Program-made: the position numbers and the translations under genes
Shown: one piece after another, positions 1 to 5,952 of the stretch
Position numbering within the stretch: position 1 is the first letter of the stretch
How the letters are laid out: each line of letters starts with the position of its first letter
Notes under the pieces: model-generated
The model's input: the letters and a program-made list of their open reading frames with translations, nothing else
Databases searched by the model: none
Told to the model about the DNA's origin: nothing
Assembly (NCBI GenBank): GCA_029932895.1
Contig: JAOZPF010000115.1
Coordinates: 1 to 8,612, forward strand
Origin: Anaerolineae bacterium
GTDB taxonomy: Bacteria > Chloroflexota > Anaerolineae > B4-G1 > DUEL01
Length of the DNA stretch: 8,612 nucleotides
Direction of reading: 5' to 3'

Positions 1-1359
1 GACGAGGATAGTTTCCGCGCGCTAATTCGCCACGTCCTGCCCCACGTCAACGGAGGAGACACCAGCGGCACCACCGGCGAGTTCCCCTACCTCACCCGCG
101 CCGAGCAGCGCCGCATGGTCGAGATCGCCCGCGAGGAAGTGGGCGACAAGCTGGTCATCGCCGGCTGCGGGGCGTCCGGCACCAACCAGGCCCTCGATCT
201 GGCCGCCGACGCCAAGGAGGCCGGCGCCGACGCCGTGCTGGTCGTCACCCCCTACTTCCTCCACCCCTCCGACAAGGGAATCTACCAACACTTTTACGAC
301 ATCGCCACCCGCATCGACATTCCCCTCATCCTCTACAACATCCCCCAGGTGATGGACGCCTACCTGCCGCGCACCGTGGTCGAGGACCTGGCCGACCTGG
401 ACAACGTGGTGGGACTGAAAGACTCGTCCGGCAACCTGACCTACACGATGGAGCTTTTAGAGTTCGTGGGCGACCGGATCGACCTCCTCATCGGCCACGA
501 CGAGGTGGTGGTGCCGGCACTGGCTGGCGGGGTGACGGGAATGATCCTCGCCAGCGCCCAGGTCTACCCAGAGGTGTGGCAGCAAGTGCTACGGCTGATG
601 GAGGAGGGCCGCCTGGCAGAGGCCCGCGCCCTGCAGCGGCAGGTACAAAAGCTATCCCGCATCTTTTGCCGTTACGGTGGCGGCGTCGCTGTCAAGGCGG
701 CATTGCGGATGATGGGGATCGACGCCGGCCGCCCGCGCCGCCCCCTCAAATCGGTCGGCGGCGCGCTGATCCACGAGACACGGGCCGAGATCCAGTTGGA
801 GCTGGAAAAGCTGGGCAAGGTCCCAGTGGAGGAGACCTCCTTCGATTACCCCGCCGGGCCACTGGAGAGCCGCTTTGGCGACCTGGAGCTGGGACCGGAA
901 GAGATCCGCGCCCACGGCCTGCGGCTCGGCTCCGGCACCGCCGGCGAAGGGCTGAACCGGGTCCAACTGGACCTGATCGGGGGACGCAAGGAGACCCCCC
1001 TGGGCGACGCCTACGCCCTGCAATTGACCTATCCCCTCCACGGGCGGGAGGCGCTGACCGCCATCCTGGAGCCGGGGCTGACAGTGCGTCCCTCCACTCT
1101 CCTGCTGCCCACCCTGCCACAAAAGAACCTGCGCCAAGCCAACATGATCTACGGCCCCACCCAGTCCGCACTGGCGCGGGCCATCGCGGACGCGCTGGAG
1201 GACGGCACGATCCCCCGCCAGGCCGCTCAGGAGGAGGTGATGGTCGTCCTGGCCACAGTTCATCCGCGCGCGCTGGACCGCAACGCGCTCTATCACACCG
1301 TCTACCAGGCTGCGCAGATAGCCATCGCGCAGGCATTTGGAGGGCCGGCGGGCCAATAG
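1..1359 (+). CDS. DapA/NAL-family aldolase fused to a Fae-like domain, copy 1 (5' partial)
   Basis: The frame is open from the first base, so the start lies upstream; alignment with the next gene suggests about 25 residues are missing. Counting from the first codon, residues 1-270 form a dihydrodipicolinate synthase/N-acetylneuraminate lyase type TIM barrel: GTTGE at 23-27, Schiff-base region tyrosine Y112 in LYNIPQ, and catalytic lysine K140 in VGLKDSSG. The arginine that follows YNVP in true DapA is replaced by valine, and the second Tyr of the PYY motif is Phe (PYFLHP), so lysine biosynthesis is unlikely. Residues about 304-448 resemble formaldehyde-activating enzyme (Fae): RPSTLLLP, IYGPTQSALARAIADAL, and VHP near the end. 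At the position of the Fae active-site histidine it has Gln322 (NRVQLDL), so this Fae domain may be inactive or non-canonical. The barrel is followed by the extra domain in the same frame with no sign of a frameshift. It lies 21 bp before its paralogue, probably in one operon. The substrate is unknown. Confidence 0.88.
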   Translation, partial: DEDSFRALIRHVLPHVNGGDTSGTTGEFPYLTRAEQRRMVEIAREEVGDKLVIAGCGASGTNQALDLAADAKEAGADAVLVVTPYFLHPSDKGIYQHFYDIATRIDIPLILYNIPQVMDAYLPRTVVEDLADLDNVVGLKDSSGNLTYTMELLEFVGDRIDLLIGHDEVVVPALAGGVTGMILASAQVYPEVWQQVLRLMEEGRLAEARALQRQVQKLSRIFCRYGGGVAVKAALRMMGIDAGRPRRPLKSVGGALIHETRAEIQLELEKLGKVPVEETSFDYPAGPLESRFGDLELGPEEIRAHGLRLGSGTAGEGLNRVQLDLIGGRKETPLGDAYALQLTYPLHGREALTAILEPGLTVRPSTLLLPTLPQKNLRQANMIYGPTQSALARAIADALEDGTIPRQAAQEEVMVVLATVHPRALDRNALYHTVYQAAQIAIAQAFGGPAGQ

Positions 1360-1380
1360 CCCGCCCATACGGAGGCAGAA

Positions 1381-2850
1381 ATGGGTTACAAAACCGATTG
1401 GTTCAAGGGTATCTTTCCCGCTCTGGTCACCCCCTTCACGTCCGACAGCCGCTTTGACGAAGCGGCCTACCGGGCGTTGATCCGCCACGTCCTGCCCCAC
1501 GTCAACGGGGTCGTGCCGTGCGGCACTACGGGCGAGTTCTCGTATATGAGCTTTGAGGAACGCAAACAGGTCATTGAGGTCTGCCTGGACGAAGTGAATG
1601 ACCGGGTGCCGGTGCTAGCTGGTACCGGCATGCCTTCCACCCGCGAAACGCTGGCGCTGACCGAGTGGGCGCGCGACGCTGGCGTGTCCGGCGCGCTGGT
1701 CGTCGCTCCGTACTACCTCAAGCCTTCCTTCAACGAGGTATACGACCACTACCGCGCCCTGGACAAGCTGGGCCTGCCCCTCGTCCTCTACAACATCCCC
1801 CAGTGCTCCGGTACCCACTTCCGCTGGTGGACAGCGGAGGGAATGGCTATCGACCTGGAGAACGTCGTCGGCATCAAGGATTCGTCGGGCGACCTGCCTT
1901 TTATGGAGGCGATGTTCGAAAAGGTCAAGGGCAAGATCGGCATCTTTGTCGGCCACGACGAGGTGGTGCAAGCGGCGCTGGCCGCCGGGGCCGATGGCGC
2001 TATCCTGGCCTCGGCCAACCTCATCCCCGACCTGTGGCAAAAGGTCTACCAGGCCACGCTGGCGGGCGATCTGGCGACGGCCCAGGCATGGCAGCAAAAG
2101 GTGCAAAAGTTGGTGCGCATCGTCGTCCGCTGCAGCTCTACCCAGGCGGTAAAGGAGGGATTGCGGATGATGGGCGTCGATGTCGGCGACTCCCGCCACC
2201 CGGTAATGCCCGGCGGCGGCTTTCGCCGCGAGGACTATGAGGAGCTGCGCTTGCAGCTCGAAGTGCTGGGCAAGATTCCCGCCACCCAAGTGGTCTACGA
2301 CCTGGGCGACCGCCAGGTGCAGACCCAGATACCGGCTGTGCCGCGCACCCCGCGCCTCGTGGCCGACTGGACCCTGCGCGTGGGCGAGGGGTTCGCTGGG
2401 CCGCCCTTCCAGGAACTGGCCCACGTGGACCTGTTGCTGGGGCGCAAGAATGGGCCAGTAGGCCGGGCCATCCAGCGGGCGATGTCCGAGTGGGGCGCGG
2501 AGCGAGGATTGACGATCATCAATGAGCATCCGCTGACCCTGTTGGTCCCCACCGTGACGGTCCGCACCGCCAAACAGCACCGCCTCCTGGAGCACGCCGC
2601 CGAGGGGGTGAACCTGGCTATCCAAAAGAACATCGAGAGCGGTTTCCTGCCAGTGGGAGCGTTGGACGACCTGGTGTTGATCGTCAACGCCTTTGTCCAT
2701 CCCGCGGCCTCGATCGCCAAACGAGTAGCATTCAACAATTTCAAAGCCACCAACCAAGCCATCCGCAAGGCCATCGAGGAGCGGCCCACACTAGCAGAGC
2801 TGTTCAACGAGAAGGCGGCCGCCCGCCACCCATTCCGTTACGCCCCGTAG
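1381..2850 (+). CDS. DapA/NAL-family aldolase fused to a Fae-like domain, copy 2 (complete)
   Basis: This is a 489-residue protein; ordinary DapA-family enzymes have about 290-310 residues. The ATG is preceded by GGAGG at 1371-1375, five bases away. Residues 8-300 are a class I aldolase barrel: CGTTGEF at 47-53, PYYLKP at 110-115, Y137 in LYNIPQ, K166 in VGIKDSSG as Schiff-base lysine, and GHDE at 191-194, also present in copy 1. Position 142, an Arg in DapA that binds the aspartate-semialdehyde carboxylate, is Cys, so true DapA activity is unlikely. After a linker, residues about 331-470 match formaldehyde-activating enzyme: GEGF, QELAHVDLLLG with H348 at the known Fae active-site histidine, NGPVGRA, PLTLLVPTVTV, DDLVLIVNAFVHP, and NNFKATNQAIRKAI. 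Fae condenses formaldehyde with tetrahydromethanopterin. I infer a lyase releasing formaldehyde or another aldehyde beside a capture domain. The reaction is unproven, and the Fae assignment is by eye from remembered family sequences. It is a tandem paralogue of the preceding gene. Confidence 0.9.
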   Translation: MGYKTDWFKGIFPALVTPFTSDSRFDEAAYRALIRHVLPHVNGVVPCGTTGEFSYMSFEERKQVIEVCLDEVNDRVPVLAGTGMPSTRETLALTEWARDAGVSGALVVAPYYLKPSFNEVYDHYRALDKLGLPLVLYNIPQCSGTHFRWWTAEGMAIDLENVVGIKDSSGDLPFMEAMFEKVKGKIGIFVGHDEVVQAALAAGADGAILASANLIPDLWQKVYQATLAGDLATAQAWQQKVQKLVRIVVRCSSTQAVKEGLRMMGVDVGDSRHPVMPGGGFRREDYEELRLQLEVLGKIPATQVVYDLGDRQVQTQIPAVPRTPRLVADWTLRVGEGFAGPPFQELAHVDLLLGRKNGPVGRAIQRAMSEWGAERGLTIINEHPLTLLVPTVTVRTAKQHRLLEHAAEGVNLAIQKNIESGFLPVGALDDLVLIVNAFVHPAASIAKRVAFNNFKATNQAIRKAIEERPTLAELFNEKAAARHPFRYAP

Positions 2851-2855
2851 GGGCG
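2841..2855 (+). repeat. Small hairpin spanning the stop codon of aldolase-Fae copy 2
   Basis: A 6-bp perfect stem (cgcccc / ggggcg) with a 3-base loop contains the TAG stop of the aldolase-Fae gene. No T-run follows, so it is not a convincing intrinsic terminator. The right arm with its flank (gtaggggcg) recurs in reverse orientation at 5885-5893, suggesting a dispersed intergenic repeat motif. Confidence 0.4.
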
Positions 2856-2959
2856 CTATAGAAAGCTACTGGGAACAGACCCAAGGACAAAGCGCGTCTT
2901 TTCAATGTGGTGCGCCTCATCCCGGTTGGATGGGGAGACGGGGAGTCCGCAGCTTGGAG

Positions 2960-2978
2960 GTCGCGCTTGTAGCGCGAC
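2960..2978. repeat. Intergenic hairpin, 8-bp stem
   Basis: A perfect inverted repeat, gtcgcgct - tgt - agcgcgac, has 8-bp arms around a 3-base loop. It lies 110 bp after the aldolase-Fae stop codon. No T-tract follows on either strand, so it may be a Rho-dependent or processing structure, or simply one of the small GC-rich palindromic repeats scattered between genes. Confidence 0.5.
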
Positions 2979-3004
2979 GTCACCATGGAATATAGGCTTT
3001 AGCC

Positions 3005-3101
3005 GGTTCGTGCCCGTAGCATAGGCCCTTGTGGCCGTCTTGTGGCCGTCTTGTGGCCGTCGGCCAGTTTGCCGTCCACGGGCACGAACCCCTATGCTAC
3101 G
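3005..3101. repeat. Permuted inverted repeat (A-B ... A'-B')
   Basis: Left module A is ggttcgtgcccg (3005-3016), overlapping B, cgtagcatagg (3015-3025). Their exact reverse complements appear as A' at 3079-3090 and B' at 3091-3101. The order is A-B-A'-B' rather than the nested A-B-B'-A', so only one of the two pairings can form in a simple hairpin. A:A' would give a 12-bp stem closing a 62-base loop that contains the 11-bp tandem repeats. Two opposed, out-of-phase copies of an older tandem unit would explain it. Confidence 0.6.
3028..3060. repeat. Three perfect tandem copies of an 11-bp unit
   Basis: The unit cttgtggccgt occurs three times with no mismatch (3028-3038, 3039-3049, 3050-3060). 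It sits in the loop of the inverted repeat 3005-3101. The last copy runs into a small hairpin, tggcc-gtc-ggcca (3054-3066). The unit is too short and lacks spacers to be CRISPR; slippage is the likely origin. Confidence 0.85.
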
Positions 3102-3240
3102 ATTCGAGAGGCGACCTGCTCAAGAGTAACTTTTCAATGAGCGTTTGCAGGTATGACCCCATGACGAGTGCTTACAGCAAGCGCGACCTACGGACCGTTC
3201 AATTTGTCCCAAAGTGAGATGCCCCCGCGCCCTGCCGACG

Positions 3241-3268
3241 TTGCAATCAAGTGGCACGGTGGTATAAT
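3241..3268 (+). promoter_or_regulatory. Promoter of the tatABC-DUF362 cluster
   Basis: The -35 box TTGCAA (3241-3246, 4 of 6 consensus bases) is followed after 16 bases by a perfect TATAAT (3263-3268). TGG directly before the -10 provides an extended -10 motif. Transcription should start near 3275, leaving a leader of about 40 bases before the tatA ATG at 3314. Confidence 0.7.
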
Positions 3269-3313
3269 CACCCTGTGCATGTTAGAGGCGAGTATATCGT
3301 GTGAGGTGAACGC

Positions 3314-3505
3314 ATGGGATTTGGGAGCTTTCGTGTCGGCGTGCCCGAACTCTTGATCGTCCTGGCTATCGTTATCCTGCTCTTTGGCGTCGGCCGCCTG
3401 GGCAAGATCGGAGCCGAGTTGGGGAAAGGCATCCGCAACTTTCGCCAGTCCCTTTCTGGCGAGGACGTGACAGAAGAAGAGGAAGAGCAACCGCCCGCCC
3501 AGTGA
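3314..3505 (+). CDS. tatA: Sec-independent protein translocase subunit TatA
   Basis: This 63-residue protein has the TatA plan. A short N-terminus is followed by one transmembrane helix (about residues 11-25), the FG hinge at F24-G25, then an amphipathic helix (RLGKIGAELGKGIRNFRQSL) and an acidic tail with a run of glutamates. TatA oligomers form or thin the membrane at the translocation site for folded proteins with twin-arginine signals. The usual LP in the hinge region is LG here. GAGGTGA at 3303-3309 is the ribosome binding site, and a good promoter lies just upstream. It is the first gene of the cluster with tatB and tatC. A TatE-like role is possible, but the neighbours favour TatA. Confidence 0.92.
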   Translation: MGFGSFRVGVPELLIVLAIVILLFGVGRLGKIGAELGKGIRNFRQSLSGEDVTEEEEEQPPAQ

Positions 3506-3551
3506 ACCGGCTGTCGAGAGAGCTCGTTGCCGGTATCAGACAAACGCGCTG

Positions 3552-3941
3552 ATGGACATTTTCAACATCGGCACAGGTGAACTTTTCTTCATACTCGTGC
3601 TTGCCATCCTGCTCGTCGGCCCTCGGCGAGCAGTCGAACTGGTACAGCAGATCGGCCGACTGATGGCTCGACTGCAGCGCGAGTGGCGCAGCGTGCAACA
3701 GAGCGTGCTCACAGAGGTCAACGCGCTGAAAGAGGACACGCTGGCGGCGGTCGACCCCGGCCTGAAAGAGATCGCGGAAGAGGTGCGGGCGCTCGAGCAG
3801 GAAGCACTAGCAGCGCAAGCCCAGGAGCAGGCCGAACTAGAAACCCCGGTCTTGCCGTCACCGGCTGCGGGGCAGGCCCAGCCGGAGGACGAGGCTCCTA
3901 GCAAAGCCGGTGCCCCGGCATCAAAAGGCGAGACGGAATGA
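3552..3941 (+). CDS. tatB: Sec-independent protein translocase subunit TatB
   Basis: This 129-residue protein starts MDIFNIGTGELFF, has one transmembrane helix (about residues 8-22) and the GP hinge (G23-P24) typical of TatB/TatA. A long amphipathic helix follows (about 25-65), then a charged, probably helical or coiled segment to about residue 95 and a low-complexity Ala/Pro/Glu tail. The length, longer than TatA, and the position before tatC favour TatB, which with TatC forms the receptor for twin-arginine signal peptides. The gap to tatA is 46 bases. I see no good Shine-Dalgarno sequence directly before the ATG, so translation may be weak or coupled. The stop overlaps the tatC start (ATGA), indicating translational coupling with tatC. 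Confidence 0.85.
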   Translation: MDIFNIGTGELFFILVLAILLVGPRRAVELVQQIGRLMARLQREWRSVQQSVLTEVNALKEDTLAAVDPGLKEIAEEVRALEQEALAAQAQEQAELETPVLPSPAAGQAQPEDEAPSKAGAPASKGETE

Positions 3942-4660
3942 GCGAGGATAAGGCAGCCAAGCCCTTCCTGGAGCACATTGAGGAGCTGCGCCAGCGTTTG
4001 TTTCGCGCGCTGCTGGGGCTATTGGCAGGAACGCTGGTGAGCGCTATCTTTACCCCCCGTCTACTCGAGTGGCTCGCCCGGCCCGTCGGCGGGCTGGAGA
4101 ACCTGGAGGCCATCGAGGTCACCGAGAATGTGGGGGTCTTTATGCAAGTCGCCCTGCTCAGCGGCGTCACCATAGCAATGCCGTTCATCCTCTACCAGTT
4201 GTGGCGCTTTGTCGAGCCGGGTCTCTTGGCCCGCGAGCGCCGCTATGTCTACCTCCTGGTCCCGTTGGCGAGCGGCCTCTTTATGAGCGGCGCTGCTTTT
4301 GCCTACTTTGTCATGCTCCCCACCGCCGTCCCCTTTCTCATCGGCTTTACCGGCATCCCCACCCGCCCCCGTCCGGCTAACTATGTCTCTTTCATCACCA
4401 ACCTGATGTTCTGGATCGGCATCAGCTTTGAGACCCCACTGCTCATCTTTTTCCTGGCCAAAGTGCGGGTGGTCAATTACCGCATGCTGGCCAAAAACTG
4501 GCGGGTGGCCCTCCTTCTGATCGCCGTCCTGGCGGCGGTGGTCACCCCCACACCCGACCCAATCAATATGGGATTGGTCATGCTCCCCCTGACCGTGCTC
4601 TACGGCCTGAGCATCCTCCTCGCTCGCATCGCCTACCAGCCGGCGGAGGAAGGCGAGTAG
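3938..4660 (+). CDS. tatC: Sec-independent protein translocase subunit TatC
   Basis: This 240-residue, six-helix membrane protein is the core of the twin-arginine signal receptor. Visible TatC hallmarks are the N-terminal FLEHIEELRQRL (residues 10-21) and the loop ENVGVFMQVALLSG leading to PFILYQLWRFVEPGL (about 64-96). F164-E165 in GISFETPLLIFFLAKV is the conserved intramembrane acidic position, and VVTPTPDPINMGLVMLPL (201-218) precedes the last helix. Its length is near the family norm of about 250. The ATG overlaps the tatB stop by four bases. Nothing suggests degeneration, so the Tat pathway of this organism looks functional as far as this cluster shows. Confidence 0.97.
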   Translation: MSEDKAAKPFLEHIEELRQRLFRALLGLLAGTLVSAIFTPRLLEWLARPVGGLENLEAIEVTENVGVFMQVALLSGVTIAMPFILYQLWRFVEPGLLARERRYVYLLVPLASGLFMSGAAFAYFVMLPTAVPFLIGFTGIPTRPRPANYVSFITNLMFWIGISFETPLLIFFLAKVRVVNYRMLAKNWRVALLLIAVLAAVVTPTPDPINMGLVMLPLTVLYGLSILLARIAYQPAEEGE

Positions 4661-4665
4661 CACCG

Positions 4666-5796
4666 TTGGCTGGCTTGAAACCCACGGTATCAGCCGTCGC
4701 CTGCGACACTTATGACCCCCTCGCCATCCGGCGAGCTGTTGAAACCGCGCTGGCTCCCTTGGGCGGGATCAAGCGCTTTGTCCATCCCGGGATGCGGGTG
4801 CTTCTCAAGCCCAACCTGCTGACGTCCGCCCGGACAAAGCAGGCGGTGACAACACACCCCGCCGTCGTTCAGGCAGTGGCCGAATTGGTGCAGCAGGCAG
4901 GAGGAACAACCCTCATCGGCGATTCGCCCGCCGGTGACGTGAGTGAGGGAGCCCGTGTCTACCGCAGCAGCGGAATGAGCGACGTGGCGGCGCGCACCGG
5001 GGCACGCCTGGTCCCTTTCAAAGAAGTCGAGTACCGCCGCCTGAACGGCGGGGATTATACCATTGCCCGTCCCGTCTTTGAGGCCGATCTGGTCATCAAC
5101 CTGCCCAAGCTCAAGACCCACGTTCTGACCCTCTACACGGGAGCAGTCAAGAATCTCTTTGGCACAATTCCCGGTCAGCGGAAGCGGGAAGCACACTACC
5201 GGGCTCCCGGCGTCAAAGATTTCAGCCGAGTGCTGACGGACGTGTTGGAGCTGGTCAGGCCAGGGCTGACGATTATGGACGGCGTGTGGGGGCAGGAGGG
5301 AACCGGCCCCGGCGCGGGCGGGACACCCCGCCGCTACAACTGCCTGGCAGCGTCAACGGACCCGGTGGCACTGGACGCGGTGATAGCGCGGGGGATGGGC
5401 TACCGGCCCGGCGCGGTGCTGCACCTGACCGAGGCGGGGGCACGGGGGCTGGGCGTGGCCGACCCAGACGCAGTCCGGGTGGAGGGAGATAAACGAACCC
5501 TCGACTTTGGACCGGTCGCCCACCCTGCCTCCTGGCTCCAGCTTCGCATCCCCGCCTGGGTGGGTGCCCCCCTGCGGTTGGCCGCCCGCTTACGGCCCCG
5601 GGTAGTGACCGGAAAGTGCATCGGCTGCGGTCGCTGTGCCGAGGTCTGCCCCCAAGACGTCATCACGCCGGGGACGCCGCCGACATTCCGCTTGGATGAC
5701 TGTGTCGGTTGCCTCTGCTGCGCTGAGGTCTGCCCTCAGGGGGCCATCGAGCCGTACCACAATCTCCTGGGGCGGCTGCTCGGCTTTGGCCTCTGA
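4666..5796 (+). CDS. DUF362 protein with C-terminal double 4Fe-4S ferredoxin domain
   Basis: This 376-residue protein probably starts at TTG 4666; no ATG or GTG lies in frame between the tatC stop and this codon, and a GGAGGAAGG stretch ends 13 bases upstream. Residues about 38-300 are a DUF362 domain, recognised by VLLKPNLL (45-52), IGDSPAGDV, INLPKLKTH (144-152) and GAVKNLFG (159-166). Residues about 318-358 carry two classical 4Fe-4S motifs: C318, C321, C324, C328 followed by P, and C346, C349, C352, C356 followed by P. An extra cysteine, C351, sits inside the second motif. No signal peptide or membrane helix is seen, so it is probably cytoplasmic. DUF362 proteins have no generally agreed function; electron transfer or a metal-cofactor role is plausible. 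It begins five bases after tatC and is probably cotranscribed, but a functional link with Tat is unproven. Confidence 0.9.
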   Translation: MAGLKPTVSAVACDTYDPLAIRRAVETALAPLGGIKRFVHPGMRVLLKPNLLTSARTKQAVTTHPAVVQAVAELVQQAGGTTLIGDSPAGDVSEGARVYRSSGMSDVAARTGARLVPFKEVEYRRLNGGDYTIARPVFEADLVINLPKLKTHVLTLYTGAVKNLFGTIPGQRKREAHYRAPGVKDFSRVLTDVLELVRPGLTIMDGVWGQEGTGPGAGGTPRRYNCLAASTDPVALDAVIARGMGYRPGAVLHLTEAGARGLGVADPDAVRVEGDKRTLDFGPVAHPASWLQLRIPAWVGAPLRLAARLRPRVVTGKCIGCGRCAEVCPQDVITPGTPPTFRLDDCVGCLCCAEVCPQGAIEPYHNLLGRLLGFGL

Positions 5797-5823
5797 CGGG
5801 TCCGCGGTAGTTCGCCCCCACCG

Positions 5824-5913
5824 CAATCCGCTCTACCCGCTCTATCCGCTTAATCCGCTCACAATTCGGGCGCACACGCAGGTGCGCCCCTACCACAATC
5901 CGCTCAATCCGCT
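5824..5913. repeat. 9-bp repeats (core ATCCGCT) flanking a hairpin
   Basis: Four consecutive 9-base units, variants of caatccgct, occupy 5824-5859, and two further copies lie at 5896-5904 and 5905-5913. The hairpin at 5868-5889 separates the two groups. Read as protein the units give NPL/YPL repeats, but no start, ribosome binding site or downstream domain supports a gene. The position, between the DUF362 stop and the next promoter, suggests slippage-prone spacer DNA. Confidence 0.7.
5868..5889. repeat. Intergenic hairpin, 8-bp stem
   Basis: A perfect inverted repeat, gggcgcac - acgcag - gtgcgccc, lies 71 bp after the DUF362 stop. No T-run follows on the plus strand, so an intrinsic terminator is not well supported. 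The right arm and its flank (cgcccctac) are the reverse complement of gtaggggcg seen at the end of the aldolase-Fae gene, suggesting a dispersed repeat family. Confidence 0.55.
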
Positions 5914-5924
5914 GACCACTTTCG

Positions 5925-5952
5925 TTGACTTCCCTCCCGTTGCAGGTATAAT
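5925..5952 (+). promoter_or_regulatory. Sigma70-type promoter of the solute-binding protein gene
   Basis: TTGACT (5925-5930, 5 of 6 consensus bases) is separated by 16 bases from a perfect TATAAT (5947-5952). The start of transcription should fall near 5959, giving a leader of about 30 bases that includes the GGAGG ribosome binding site at 5979-5983. A palindrome begins inside the -10 box. Confidence 0.8.

Larger units (their letters stand above)
2851..3313. other. Gene-free intergenic region between the aldolase-Fae pair and tatA
   Basis: I see no credible coding sequence in these 463 bases; the short open frames lack ribosome binding sites and cross repeats. The region holds a hairpin at 2960-2978, a permuted inverted repeat at 3005-3101 enclosing three 11-bp units, and the tatA promoter at 3241-3268. 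A 10-bp word, cttttcaatg, occurs twice (2898-2907 and 3130-3139). There is no clear T-rich terminator for the upstream genes. Confidence 0.7.

Noticed and set aside
652..1500. Long open frames antisense or shifted within the aldolase-Fae genes (also 576-1457, 1615-2757)
   Set aside because: They overlap fully recognisable domains, have no family motifs or ribosome binding sites, and are expected in GC-rich coding DNA.
2960..2978. Intrinsic terminator of the aldolase-Fae operon
   Set aside because: The stem is good, but no T-run follows on the plus strand.
3028..3060. CRISPR array
   Set aside because: The three 11-bp units are directly adjacent with no spacers and are too short for CRISPR repeats.
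3029..3217. A short 62-codon plus-strand frame in the intergenic region
   Set aside because: It starts inside the 11-bp tandem repeats, has no ribosome binding site, and shows no recognisable protein features.
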